In this document: one piece after another, positions 25,048 to 33,684 of the stretch | How positions within the stretch are numbered: the first letter of the stretch is position 1 | How the letters are laid out: every line of letters begins with the position of its first letter | Assembly (NCBI GenBank): GCA_015228935.1 | Contig: JADGCO010000019.1 | Coordinates: 1-52,052, forward strand | Source: Magnetococcales bacterium | GTDB taxonomy: Bacteria > Pseudomonadota > Magnetococcia > Magnetococcales > DC0425bin3 | Length of the DNA stretch: 52,052 bases | Direction of reading: 5' to 3' | Notes under the pieces: generated by a model | Database searches by the model: none | What the model was told of the DNA's origin: nothing | The model's input: the letters and a program-made list of their open reading frames with translations, nothing else | Program-made: the position numbers and the translations under genes

Positions 25048-26184
25048 ATGTTGCATACATCCGCATTCGATGCCCAGGCTTTCGTAAAGCGCCTCAAATC
25101 GGCAGGCGTTTCCGAAGAACAGGCCGAGGTGCATGTCGATTTGATGATCGAGTTTCTGGAGGCTCGTCTGGCCACCAAAACCGACATGGCACAGGCGGAA
25201 GCGCGTATCCTGGAATTGAATCGTGATATCAAGGAACTGGACACCAAGAGTGCCATCAGGCTGAAAGAGATTGACATCCAGGGTGAGGCCAGGCTCAAGG
25301 AATTGGATGCCAAGATCGAAACTTCCAAGCTGGAGCTGATACACAGCATCGATGAACTTCACATCAAGGGCGAGGCCAGGCTCAAGGAATTGGATGGCAA
25401 GATCGAGGCATCCAGGCTGGAATTGAAGCGTGATATCAAGGAACTGGATACCAAAAACGAAACCAGGCTCAAGGAATTGGATGGCAAGATCGAGACATCC
25501 AAGCTGGAACTGAAGCGTGATATCAAGGAACTGGACACCAAAAACGAAACCAGGCTCAAGGAACTTGACATCCAAAACGAAATCAGGCTCAAGGAACTTG
25601 ACACCAAAAACGAAACCAGGCTCAAGGAATTGGATGGCAAGATCGAGGCATCCAAGCTGGAACTGAAGCGTGATATCAAGGAACTGGACACCAGAAACGA
25701 AACCAGGCTCAAGGAACTGGACACCAAAAACGAAACCAGGCTCAAGGAATTGGATGGCAAAATCGAGACATCCAAGTTGGAACTGAAGCGTGATATCAAG
25801 GAACTGGACACCAAAAACGAAACCAGGCTCAAGGAACTGGACGTCAAAAACGAAACCAGGCTCAAGGAACTGGACGTCAAAAACGAAACCAGGCTCAAGG
25901 AACTGGATGGCAGAATCGAGACAGCCAAGTTGGAATTGAAGCGTGATATCAAGGAACTTGATATAAAGAACGAAATCAGGCTCAAGGAACTCGACAACAA
26001 AAACGAGACCAGGCTCAAGGAACTCGACAACAAAACCAATGAGTTGGACATGAGCTTGCGGCGGGAAATTGCAGAAACCAAAAGTGACCTGATCAAATGG
26101 ATGGTGGGCGTGTCTCTGGCAACTTCCGGTGCGGTTGTGGGAATCCTGTTTGCCTTGTTGCGGATTGTCCCACACGCTCCCTGA
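25048..26184 (+). CDS. DUF1640-like coiled-coil membrane protein enlarged by tandem repeats
   Basis: A 378-residue protein. Residues 1-45 (SAFDAQAFVKRLKSAGVSEEQAEVHVD) and the C-terminal membrane span (about 350-372) match DUF1640/CCDC90-like proteins, which are usually about half this size. Between them, residues 60-335 are almost entirely repeats: an 11-residue unit RLKELDTKNET and a longer one adding GKIETSKLELKRDI. RLKELD or RLKEID occurs about fourteen times. An 11-residue period fits a hendecad coiled coil, so a rod roughly 40 nm long could project from the membrane (inferred from 0.15 nm per residue). The start at 25048 is the ATG opening the domain. The function of bacterial members is unknown. 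Confidence 0.8.
   Translation: MLHTSAFDAQAFVKRLKSAGVSEEQAEVHVDLMIEFLEARLATKTDMAQAEARILELNRDIKELDTKSAIRLKEIDIQGEARLKELDAKIETSKLELIHSIDELHIKGEARLKELDGKIEASRLELKRDIKELDTKNETRLKELDGKIETSKLELKRDIKELDTKNETRLKELDIQNEIRLKELDTKNETRLKELDGKIEASKLELKRDIKELDTRNETRLKELDTKNETRLKELDGKIETSKLELKRDIKELDTKNETRLKELDVKNETRLKELDVKNETRLKELDGRIETAKLELKRDIKELDIKNEIRLKELDNKNETRLKELDNKTNELDMSLRREIAETKSDLIKWMVGVSLATSGAVVGILFALLRIVPHAP
25225..26053 (+). repeat. 33-bp and composite tandem repeats in the coiled-coil gene
   Basis: About 830 bp of near-identical units. The basic unit is 33 bp (encoding KELDTKNETRL); a composite unit of 87 bp adds an 18-residue segment (GKIETSKLELKRDI...). Several neighbouring copies are identical in DNA sequence, pointing to recent expansion. 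Confidence 0.93.
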
Positions 26185-26434
26185 CCATCCCGGCATTCCG
26201 TCTTGCCATCAGACTCTTCTTTCCCCAACCAAAAATTTCCTTGATTTTTAATCTGTTTTTCTTAAAGCCAGCGTTTTCGGAATAGATGCCGATTCAATTG
26301 ATCTGGATCATTTAACTGGCGCAGGATAATTGCGAACATCGCCTCTGGAATAGCGCAATTTCCAGGACAAGTTGCCACGACTTTCGAAAAAAAAATTCCG
26401 GACAACGACCCTCTGACCATAAAAAAAATTATTC

Positions 26435-27427
26435 ATGCAAAAAAATTCTCTGGCAACCTTTGCTGACCTGTTTGGCCAATCACCTGCCCTGACGCAAGTG
26501 ATTCGGGCCGCCAAGGCCATCGCTTCCACCGACGTGACGGTGCTGTTGATGGGAGCATCCGGTACCGGCAAGGAACTCCTGGCCCAGGCCATGCACCAGG
26601 CCAGTCACCGTTGCCGGGGACCCTTCCATGCCATCAACTGCGCGGCCCTGCCCGAAACCCTGGCAGAGGCCGAACTTTTCGGCCATGCCAAGGGAGCCTT
26701 TACGGGAGCGGACACCTCCCGTCCGGGATGGATCCGCGCCTCGGATGGTGGAACCCTGCTCCTGGATGAAATTGGTGACATGCCCCTGCCCATGCAGGCC
26801 AAACTGCTCCGCTTCCTGGAAAGCGGTGAACTCCAAATCCTGGGCCAGCAATCCCTGTGTCGGGTCAATGTGCGTATCATGGCCGCCACCCATGTCAATC
26901 TGGCGGCCATGGTGCAGGAAAAAAAATTTCGCCAGGATCTTTTCTTCCGTCTGAACATTGTCCCCCTGGAACTGCCGACGCTCCATGACCGCTTGGGTGA
27001 CCTGGAATTATTGCTGGATCATTTGACCAACCAGCAGGCCACCAAACATCACCGGCCACCACCTCATTTTTCTCCGGCGGTTTTTGACTCTCTCCACCGC
27101 TACGCCTGGCCAGGCAATGTGCGTGAACTGAAAAATTTTTGTGAACGTATGGTTCTCCTGCATGGTGGAGAGACCATCCAGCCCGATCACCTTCCCCCGG
27201 AAATGCGCTCACTCCAGGCAGACAAAATTCCCTGGCCAATGCGTGACATGCGCCATCTGGAGCAGTTTGTCCTCCCCAACAACGGCCTCTCCCTGGTTGA
27301 CCTGGAACGACATCTCATCGAACAGGCCTTGCACAGAAGCCAGGGAAACCGCACCCATGCCGCCAGACTTCTCGGCCTCAGCCGGGATACACTGCTCTAT
27401 CGCTTGAAAAAATATTCGACCGCGTGA
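26435..27427 (+). CDS. sigma54-dependent transcriptional activator without sensory domain
   Basis: A 330-residue bacterial enhancer-binding protein reduced to its AAA+ domain and DNA-binding helix-turn-helix. Walker A GASGTGKE is at 40-47, the sigma54-contacting loop GAFTGA at 87-92, Walker B LLLDEIGD at 108-115, an arginine-finger region FRQDLFFRLN follows, and a Fis-type HTH (THAARLLGLSRDTLLYRLKKY) closes the protein. Only about 10 residues precede the AAA+ core, so there is no receiver, GAF or PAS domain; activity must be set by expression, a partner protein or constitutive action, as in PspF-like activators. It lies 325 bases ahead of the TonB-linked locus and may control it, but I find no convincing -24/-12 promoter there. 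Confidence 0.88.
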   Translation: MQKNSLATFADLFGQSPALTQVIRAAKAIASTDVTVLLMGASGTGKELLAQAMHQASHRCRGPFHAINCAALPETLAEAELFGHAKGAFTGADTSRPGWIRASDGGTLLLDEIGDMPLPMQAKLLRFLESGELQILGQQSLCRVNVRIMAATHVNLAAMVQEKKFRQDLFFRLNIVPLELPTLHDRLGDLELLLDHLTNQQATKHHRPPPHFSPAVFDSLHRYAWPGNVRELKNFCERMVLLHGGETIQPDHLPPEMRSLQADKIPWPMRDMRHLEQFVLPNNGLSLVDLERHLIEQALHRSQGNRTHAARLLGLSRDTLLYRLKKYSTA

Positions 27428-27457
27428 ATCGTCAGGAAATCCTTTTCGCGTGCATCA

Positions 27458-27537
27458 CCTGAAAATCATTTCCAACAACTTAAATCATCTTGAAATCATT
27501 TCCAACCTCTTGAATCGCCTGAAAATCATTCTCAGCC
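27458..27537 (+). repeat. 30-bp direct repeat, 2.7 copies
   Basis: Copies with the shared core GAAATCATT start near 27458, 27488 and 27518, each followed by TCCAAC- or CTCAGC-like sequence. They could be protein-binding sites or a slippage product. The plus-strand frame would give a 10-residue Leu/Ile repeat but has no good start or ribosome-binding site. Confidence 0.75.
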
Positions 27538-27551
27538 AAAAAATATTCGAC

Positions 27552-27585
27552 TGTGTGATTTCACACACCCGGCAGGTGATATCAC
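27552..27585. promoter_or_regulatory. pair of related palindromes, probable operator
   Basis: TGTGTGA-TT-TCACACA at 27552-27567 is a perfect 7+7 inverted repeat. GTGATATCAC at 27576-27585 is a second perfect palindrome. They share GTGATNTCACACAC and their centres are 21 bp apart, two DNA turns, as for two dimers on one helix face. They resemble CRP half-sites (TGTGA/TCACA) but the spacer is 2, not 6, so another regulator is more likely. They lie about 170-200 bases ahead of the DUF4198-like gene. Confidence 0.6.
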
Positions 27586-27752
27586 ACACTTTCCGGTTGG
27601 CAAACCGGGTATATTATATTTCAATAGATTGAAAACATTATATTTTTATAATTGGAACACATCCTGCTGAAGCTCCCGCATCGTGGGCCGGTTCGTTGAC
27701 TGGCCGGCAGACAGATTCAAGGCAAACTGGATACCCGGGAGCGTCGGAAATC

Positions 27753-28733
27753 ATGTTGTATTGCGCCGGAATGGATCGATGGCGACGTGGGCTTGCGCAT
27801 GCAGAACGACGCATGAGACCGACCCTGCATCCAGATGTGATGGCATTGTTGGTCCTGTTGACCATTTTTTTCCAGGATGGAACCCTTCAGGCCGCATGGG
27901 ACAAGGATCCCGCCCCGGCAGCGCGCTCTCCCGCCTCGGGTGCCTGGACCCCTTATCCCTTGTGGCGCAAGGTTCCTCAGGGTCGTACCCGCTTGCAACT
28001 GCATGTGGTGGGTATGCCGGGTTCCATCCTGGAAGTTTTTTCTCCCGCCCCGGGCCAGGATTCCCGGTTCACGCCTTTCACGGTTCCCCTGGACAATAAC
28101 GGGGCCATGGTGCAGCCCGGAAACCAGGTCGGCAACTACCACTGGCTTGCCGCCCATACCGAAACTCCGGCAGAGTCCACAACCCTGACGACGGTCCATC
28201 ATTTTGCCATTCCCGGTCCTTCACCAGCCCACCTGTTGCAGGCGCACAAGTCCACCCTGGAGGTGATCCCCGTGCCCCTGCCCAGGGAGTATGCCACCTA
28301 TCGGGCCGGGGAGCGTTGGTCCTTTCTGGTACGGTTTGCCCAACAACCCCTGGCCGCTCAAACAGTCACATTGTACACCCCCGGGCAGGAAAAAATTTCC
28401 TTCACAACCAACGCCGCCGGCGTGGCGCAGATCACTTTCCCCCCCTTTCGGGACATGCCCCGGACGGATTCAGACAAAAAACATGGCCAGCGTCGCCCGA
28501 GTGTTCCGTTTCAGGTGGTCACCACCCTGATGCAGGACAATCGCCGTTTCACGACCATCTTTCAACATGACTATGGCCCGGAACCTTTGGCCAACCGCAG
28601 TCAACTTCATGGCCTGATCTTTCTGTTGGTTGGCATGGGTGGGGGATTGACTCTCTGGCAACGCCACGCCCCCGGTGGTGGATTACCCTCCCGGCAACGT
28701 CAACCACACCGCCAACGAGACAAACAATCATGA
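27753..28733 (+). CDS. DUF4198/NikM-like exported protein, first gene of the TonB-linked locus
   Basis: A 326-residue protein from the ATG at 27753; 27771 and 27813 are possible starts. A hydrophobic signal segment (ALLVLLTIFF) is followed by a periplasmic beta-rich domain (LQLHVVGMPGSILEVFSP, TYRAGERWSFLVRFAQQPL, LYTPGQEKISFTTNAAGVAQITFPP) and a C-terminal membrane span (LIFLLVGMGGGL). DUF4198 proteins are linked to nickel/cobalt and other metal uptake. Its last bases overlap the polyferredoxin start (ATGA), making the two a translational unit. Metal binding is inferred from family and context; no strong metal-ligand motif is seen. Confidence 0.65.
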   Translation: MLYCAGMDRWRRGLAHAERRMRPTLHPDVMALLVLLTIFFQDGTLQAAWDKDPAPAARSPASGAWTPYPLWRKVPQGRTRLQLHVVGMPGSILEVFSPAPGQDSRFTPFTVPLDNNGAMVQPGNQVGNYHWLAAHTETPAESTTLTTVHHFAIPGPSPAHLLQAHKSTLEVIPVPLPREYATYRAGERWSFLVRFAQQPLAAQTVTLYTPGQEKISFTTNAAGVAQITFPPFRDMPRTDSDKKHGQRRPSVPFQVVTTLMQDNRRFTTIFQHDYGPEPLANRSQLHGLIFLLVGMGGGLTLWQRHAPGGGLPSRQRQPHRQRDKQS

Positions 28734-29863
28734 CCGATGCCGCTGTCCCGCTCCCTGCACCCCATCCCTGGTCATTGAGTCGCCTGCGCCTGGGGGTGCA
28801 GATCGTCCTGTTGGGCGTCACGGTTTACGGTGGTCTGGTGACCGGTCCCTACATGGCCGACAAACTGGCCAATGCCCTGCCAGCCCTTTCCTGCGCCTTT
28901 GATCAGCAGAATGGTGGCTATTGTGCCCTGATTCCCTTTCAGCATCAGTTTCACCACCAGTTGGGCGAAGGCCTGGCCCGCACCGGCAGCCTTGCCTGGG
29001 CGACCCTGTGGCCGGTTTTGGTTACCTTGATGATTTTTCTGGCGTTTTTCATTTTTTTGAACAAGGCGTTCTGCGGTTGGGTCTGCCCGCTGGGAACGGT
29101 CCAGGAACTCCTGGGCAAGGCTGGTCGGCGGCTGCATCTGCGATTGCGGTATCTGCCACCCGGCTGGGTCGGGAGGGTGCGTCTGGTCAAATGGTTGCTG
29201 TTGTTGTTTCTGGTGTTCGCTCTCCCCCTGGCCGCCGGTCTGGGTCTGGCTCCCCAGGCAGCGGGGGATGCCTGGTGCCGCATCTGCCCCTCACGCATCG
29301 TCACCACGCTCCTGACCGGCAATCCGGAACAGTTGGCCCTGGCCATCGGTTCGCCCCTGGAGGTGATCCTGGGCATTCTGGGCAACCTTCTGGCCGGCTT
29401 TGTCCTCATGGCAGCATTTGTCGTGCGCCAACCCTTCTGTCGCATCTGTCCCATGTTGGCGCTGCATGCCCTGTTTCGTCGTCTGCCCCCCCTGCGGCTG
29501 GCCAAACAACGCCATCCCCGCTGCGGACGTTGCCACTCCTGTCATGCAGCCTGTCCCATGGAAATCCGGGAAATTTCCACTGCCGACGGCCCTGCCGCCT
29601 TCCATGACGATTGTACCCTGTGCGGTCGCTGCATCGAATATTGCCCGGAAGAGAATGTCCTGAGTCTGCGCCTGGGTCCCTTGACGCTGTACCGATCCAG
29701 TCGTGCCCTGTTCCAGACACGGACCGGGTGTGAATCCCCTGCCGGTTTTCCCAAAAAACGGCCCATGCCAACAATATCTGCGACACCTGCAACACCCACA
29801 ATACCCACAACACCCATAATACCCACCCCCGGCACGGCAACGGAAAGAACCGGTCATGGATGA
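28730..29863 (+). CDS. NapH/CcoG-like membrane polyferredoxin
   Basis: A 377-residue integral membrane iron-sulfur protein. After a first span come three CxxCP-type motifs characteristic of NapH/NosR/CcoG proteins (CGWVCPLG, CRICPSR, CRICPML) between membrane spans, then a cytoplasmic ferredoxin domain with two 4Fe-4S motifs (CGRCHSCHAACPM, CTLCGRCIEYCPE). The tail after about 345 is a Thr/Pro/Ile repeat. Such proteins pass electrons from the cytoplasm or quinone pool across the membrane to periplasmic acceptors; CcoG reduces copper and FtrD acts in iron uptake. The gene overlaps both neighbours, so this is one coupled unit. Metal reduction for import is my inference. Confidence 0.85.
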   Translation: MTDAAVPLPAPHPWSLSRLRLGVQIVLLGVTVYGGLVTGPYMADKLANALPALSCAFDQQNGGYCALIPFQHQFHHQLGEGLARTGSLAWATLWPVLVTLMIFLAFFIFLNKAFCGWVCPLGTVQELLGKAGRRLHLRLRYLPPGWVGRVRLVKWLLLLFLVFALPLAAGLGLAPQAAGDAWCRICPSRIVTTLLTGNPEQLALAIGSPLEVILGILGNLLAGFVLMAAFVVRQPFCRICPMLALHALFRRLPPLRLAKQRHPRCGRCHSCHAACPMEIREISTADGPAAFHDDCTLCGRCIEYCPEENVLSLRLGPLTLYRSSRALFQTRTGCESPAGFPKKRPMPTISATPATPTIPTTPIIPTPGTATERTGHG

Positions 29864-30518
29864 CACGGTTGCCCAGGCCGCCACCTTTTCGGCCACCGCC
29901 CTGCTCGGCTTGACCATGGGATTGACCGCCTGCTCGGCCTTTTGTCTGCCCTATTTCGGAACCTGGATGATGGGGCGCGGCGTGACGACACAACCCTGGC
30001 AGGATGCTGGCAGCTTCCTTTTGGGTCGGCTCACCGCCTATACCCTGCTGGGAGGGATGGCGGCAGGCGTGGGCAACCTGGCATGGCTCGCCTGGCTCGA
30101 AAATACCGGTCGTCTGGCCCTGGCCGGCCTTGTGTTGTCCATCGGGGGATGGTTGCTGCTCTCTCCCGTCCCCAAACCCATCACCTCCTGCCGGAATTCA
30201 GCTCTGGATCGGACGCTGCCCCCCTTTGCCCTGGGTCTGACACTGAGTCTGGTCCCCTGTCTGCCCCTGCTGACCCTGCTGGCAAGCTGTGCCCTGGCCG
30301 GTGGTGTGATTCAAGGTCTGTTGCAGGGTGCCCTGTTCGGTTTGACCGCTTCCCTGGCCCCGATTTTTCTGGCCACGGTGGTGTTGGGTGGGATCGGTCG
30401 CGGGTTGATCCATCAGCAACCACGCTTTGCCCCCTGGTTGCGTCGCGGTGCCGGGTTGATTCTGGTGGCCATGGCCGTTTCGCCCCTTGCAACCCTGTTC
30501 GCATGGATCGGTGGATAA
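29856..30518 (+). CDS. DsbD/TauE-SafE-like membrane thiol or electron transporter
   Basis: A 220-residue protein with six hydrophobic segments arranged as two similar halves, each opening with a Cys/Pro motif: TACSAFCLPYFG near 25-35 and SLVPCLPLLTLLASCA near 132-147. This is the pattern of the CcdA/DsbD transmembrane domain, which carries reducing power from cytoplasmic thioredoxin to the periplasm; databases often label such proteins TauE/SafE. It overlaps the polyferredoxin gene by 8 bases, so both likely feed electrons to the same periplasmic step. No thioredoxin-like partner is encoded in this locus. Confidence 0.75.
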   Translation: MDDTVAQAATFSATALLGLTMGLTACSAFCLPYFGTWMMGRGVTTQPWQDAGSFLLGRLTAYTLLGGMAAGVGNLAWLAWLENTGRLALAGLVLSIGGWLLLSPVPKPITSCRNSALDRTLPPFALGLTLSLVPCLPLLTLLASCALAGGVIQGLLQGALFGLTASLAPIFLATVVLGGIGRGLIHQQPRFAPWLRRGAGLILVAMAVSPLATLFAWIGG

Positions 30519-30524
30519 ACAAGG

Positions 30525-31370
30525 ATGCAAGCGGCAAACAACATCTCCCCCCTGTGGGCAGTCACCATCTCCCTGCTTGCACACCTCCTGCTCATCGTCG
30601 GGTTGTTCAACTGGCCGAACACCCACCGACAACCGCCGCGCTCCCTGGCCACAGTCACCTTTGAAATGACCCCATGGTCTCCCCCCGCACCTGTGATCGC
30701 ATCCACCTCACCCCGGGAAACGGTCTTGCCACCCCCCCCTGCGGTCGAGGTTCCCCCTCCCCCTCCCTCTCCCTCCGAACCCATGCATCCCAAGCCGGAA
30801 CCCTCGCTTCCCGTAACCAGAAACCCGGCTCCGCCGCCTCCTCAACGCCAACCCAAACCCGTCAAGGCGAAAAAAACCGTTCCGCCTGCCAAACCTCAGA
30901 CCCGGTCGCCACAAGAAAATGTAAAACCTGCACCAACGGCGGACCCGTTACCTGCCACTTCACCTGCCACTTCAACAGACACCATCAATCCAAGGCAGGT
31001 GCCGGAGTCATGGCCTCCCGCAACCCGGGTATACCCTGCTGCCACAACAGAGTTGCCCAATAAACCGCTTCCGGAATCCCCTCCCGACCATACGGCAGCC
31101 TATCTGCACAATCCCCGACCTGCCTATCCCCCGTTTGCCCGGCGCATGGGACAGGAGGGGACGGTCGTACTGCGGGTGGATGTCTCTGCGACCGGTGGTG
31201 TTCTCAACGTCAGCGTGCAACACAGTTCCGGTTTTCCCTTGCTCGATCAGGCCGCTGTGGAAGCCGTGCAACACTATCGATTCGTCCCGGCACAACGCGA
31301 CGGTGGACCGGTATCGGAACGTGTGATGATTCCGCTGCGTTTTCGCCTGCAAGAGGCTGAAGCGCGATGA
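30525..31370 (+). CDS. tonB: TonB energy-transducing protein
   Basis: A 281-residue TonB. An N-terminal inner-membrane anchor (SPLWAVTISLLAHLLLIVGL) is followed by a long Pro-rich periplasmic spacer with Pro-Pro-Pro and Lys-Pro runs (about 60-195) and a C-terminal TonB domain (RPAYPPFARRMGQEGTVVLR, SSGFPLLDQAAVEAV, YRFVPAQRDG). TonB links the proton motive force harvested by ExbB/ExbD to outer-membrane receptors. It lies 6 bases after the DsbD-like gene and before the receptor, so it is probably dedicated to that receptor. Confidence 0.93.
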   Translation: MQAANNISPLWAVTISLLAHLLLIVGLFNWPNTHRQPPRSLATVTFEMTPWSPPAPVIASTSPRETVLPPPPAVEVPPPPPSPSEPMHPKPEPSLPVTRNPAPPPPQRQPKPVKAKKTVPPAKPQTRSPQENVKPAPTADPLPATSPATSTDTINPRQVPESWPPATRVYPAATTELPNKPLPESPPDHTAAYLHNPRPAYPPFARRMGQEGTVVLRVDVSATGGVLNVSVQHSSGFPLLDQAAVEAVQHYRFVPAQRDGGPVSERVMIPLRFRLQEAEAR

Positions 31371-31496
31371 ATTTTCGTTCCCCATCCCGGCAAATACTGC
31401 CCAACCCGGCTTCGCCATCGACCGGAAAAGGGCCGCATTCTCATGAACATCCGGCAACCAGTCAAAATTTTTTGAAATGAATCAAAGGAGTTTCAC

Positions 31497-33635
31497 ATGT
31501 CGTCCACCCCCCGGACCATTGCCACATCACTGTTGCTGATGCTCTCCGCCGGATCCCTGGCCCAGCAGGCCACCAGCGCCCATGCCGCTGAAAAGCAGGA
31601 TTCACCTGCCCTGGAAGAGATCACCGTCACGGCCACCCGTGAAGGGGAACTCAAAAGCGAAACGCCGGCCACGGTCAATATCATTCGGGAAGATGTCGTG
31701 CAAAAGGGGCGTCCCTCCCATCCCAAAGAGATCATGAATCAGGTCCCCGGGGTATGGGTCAGCAATCTGGCCGGCGAAGGCCATTCGACCGCCATCCGGC
31801 ATCCCCTGACGACCAATGCCGTCTATCTTTATCTGGAGGATGGCATTCCGACCCGTTCGACCGGTTTTTTCAACCACAATGCCCTGTATGAAATCAACCT
31901 GCCACAGGCCGGCGGGATTGAAATTTCCAAAGGCCCGGGCAGTGCCTTGTATGGCTCGGACGCCATTGGCGGCACAATCAACGTGATGTCGCGCACGCCC
32001 CCCAAAAAGGACGAATTGGAACTGACCGGTGAAGTCGGATCCTATGGCTGGGGACGCCTGTTGCTGAGTGGCGGCATGGCCCGGGAGAGCGACGCCTGGC
32101 GGGCCAACCTCAACCTGACCCGCACCGATGGTTGGCAGGAGGGTTCCAGTTATGATCGGGAGACCGGCTCCGTCCGCTGGGATCGCGCCCTGACCGGCAA
32201 CTCCCTCTTGAAGGTCCTGGTCAGTTTTGCCCAGATCGACCAGAACCACGTCGGCGATTTGAATCAAGCGGATTATGATGGCAATCCACGCAAAAACAAC
32301 ACCCCGTTTTCCTATCGCCAGGTCGAAGCCTTGCGGCTGTCGGCAGCCTATGAACAGGAGACCGCCCACTCCCTGCTGTCGTTCACGCCCTATTTCCGAC
32401 ATAACGTCATGGAGATCATCCCCAATTGGTCGTTGAGTTATGACCCCGCCAAATACACGGTCCGCAACGACTCCTTTGGCCTCCTGAGCAAATATCGCCA
32501 GGATTTTGCCCCGTTGCGTACCCGGCTGATCGGTGGCCTGGATGTGGATTACAGCCCCGGATCACACAGCGAGGATGCCATCCGGGTCACCCGGACCGGT
32601 ACGGTCTATTCCAGTTACGATTCGGCCACCCGGATATACGATTACGATGTCACCTACCGAGGGATATCTCCCTATATACAGGGAGAATTTTCTCCGTTAG
32701 CCCGGTTGCGGCTGACCACCGGCCTGCGCTACGACACCATGCACTATGAATATGACAATCTGCTGCCGGATACCGCCACTCTGGGACCGACCGGAGCCTT
32801 TCCAGCCGGGGGATGGTATGGACATGTGGCGGATGGCAGCGTCACCTATACCCATTTGAGTCCAAAACTGGGGGCAACCTTCGCTTTCACCCCGGATTTG
32901 AATGGCTTCATCAGCTACAGCAACTCCTTCCGTGCCCCTTCCGAGGGACAGGTATTTCGCGGTTCACGCGAAACCACGCCGGCCCGTGCCCAACTCGCCG
33001 CACAATCCCAACGCAATCTCAAACCGGTCACCGTGGACAATTATGAAACCGGTCTGCGCGGCCAACACGCCAAACTCACCTATGAAGTATCCCTCTTTCA
33101 CATGTACAAAAAGGATGATCTCATCAGTTATCAGGATCCGGTGACCACGCAGAGAACCGTCGTCAATGCAGGCGAAACCTCGCATCGCGGTGTCGAAGCG
33201 AGCATCGGTTTTCCCGTTGGCCAGGAGTTGCATCTGGACTCCAGCCTCTCCTACACCCAACACACCTATGACAAATGGAGCGTCTCCGGTACGGCGGATT
33301 ACTCCGGCAAGGAGATGGAGACCGCCCCAAGGATGATGGCCAATACCCGGTTGACCATTGCCCCGGAGTTCATGCAGGGCGGCACTGTGCAGGCAACCTG
33401 GACCAGACTGGGGAGTTACTGGCGTGATCCGGCCAATACCAGTCAATACGAAGGACATGATCTCATCCACATGCAGGCAAGTTATCCCCTCACCAAAAAA
33501 TTGGAAATCTACGGCAAGGTCAACAACCTGTTTGACAAAAAATACGCTGAAACCTCCGGTCTGTCGGCAGGGGCACCCACCTATACGGTCGGCCAACCCC
33601 GCGTGATGTTCATGGGGTTGCAGGCCACTTGGTAA
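31497..33635 (+). CDS. TonB-dependent outer-membrane receptor
   Basis: A 712-residue receptor with signal peptide (about 1-30), TonB box LEEITVTATR near 39-48, a plug domain (IMNQVPGVWVSNLAGEG, INLPQAGGIEISKGPGSALYGSDAIGGTINV) and a 22-strand barrel ending NNLFDKKYAETSG...QATW with the terminal aromatic needed for outer-membrane assembly. AAAGGAG precedes the ATG. Partners TonB, ExbB and ExbD flank it. The ligand cannot be named from sequence; the redox genes upstream favour a metal, metallophore or heme-like substrate. The wide gap after tonB (126 bases) may hold a separate promoter. Confidence 0.92.
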   Translation: MSSTPRTIATSLLLMLSAGSLAQQATSAHAAEKQDSPALEEITVTATREGELKSETPATVNIIREDVVQKGRPSHPKEIMNQVPGVWVSNLAGEGHSTAIRHPLTTNAVYLYLEDGIPTRSTGFFNHNALYEINLPQAGGIEISKGPGSALYGSDAIGGTINVMSRTPPKKDELELTGEVGSYGWGRLLLSGGMARESDAWRANLNLTRTDGWQEGSSYDRETGSVRWDRALTGNSLLKVLVSFAQIDQNHVGDLNQADYDGNPRKNNTPFSYRQVEALRLSAAYEQETAHSLLSFTPYFRHNVMEIIPNWSLSYDPAKYTVRNDSFGLLSKYRQDFAPLRTRLIGGLDVDYSPGSHSEDAIRVTRTGTVYSSYDSATRIYDYDVTYRGISPYIQGEFSPLARLRLTTGLRYDTMHYEYDNLLPDTATLGPTGAFPAGGWYGHVADGSVTYTHLSPKLGATFAFTPDLNGFISYSNSFRAPSEGQVFRGSRETTPARAQLAAQSQRNLKPVTVDNYETGLRGQHAKLTYEVSLFHMYKKDDLISYQDPVTTQRTVVNAGETSHRGVEASIGFPVGQELHLDSSLSYTQHTYDKWSVSGTADYSGKEMETAPRMMANTRLTIAPEFMQGGTVQATWTRLGSYWRDPANTSQYEGHDLIHMQASYPLTKKLEIYGKVNNLFDKKYAETSGLSAGAPTYTVGQPRVMFMGLQATW

Positions 33636-33684
33636 TTTCCCGCCAACCCAACAATCCGGACAAACTGACAAAACGGAGAAGCCC

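Larger units (their letters stand above)
27428..27752. other. AT-rich 325-base regulatory gap with repeats and palindromes
   Basis: The gap between the sigma54-type activator and the TonB-linked locus is clearly richer in A and T than its surroundings. It holds 30-bp direct repeats (27458-27537), two palindromes 21 bp apart (27552-27585) and a TATATTATATT-rich stretch near 27610-27655. No convincing gene is seen in it. Confidence 0.7.

Noticed and set aside
26323-26340. Possible sigma54 promoter (TGGCGC...TTGCG) ahead of the activator gene
   Set aside because: The GG-to-GC distance is two bases too long; sigma54 needs strict spacing.
27458-27537. CRISPR-like array
   Set aside because: Repeats are contiguous with a 30-bp period and no spacers; no cas genes anywhere in the window.
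27450-27632. 60-codon GTG-start ORF with a 10-residue Leu/Ile repeat
   Set aside because: Lies in an AT-rich regulatory gap, has a weak start context, and the repeat is better seen as a 30-bp DNA repeat.
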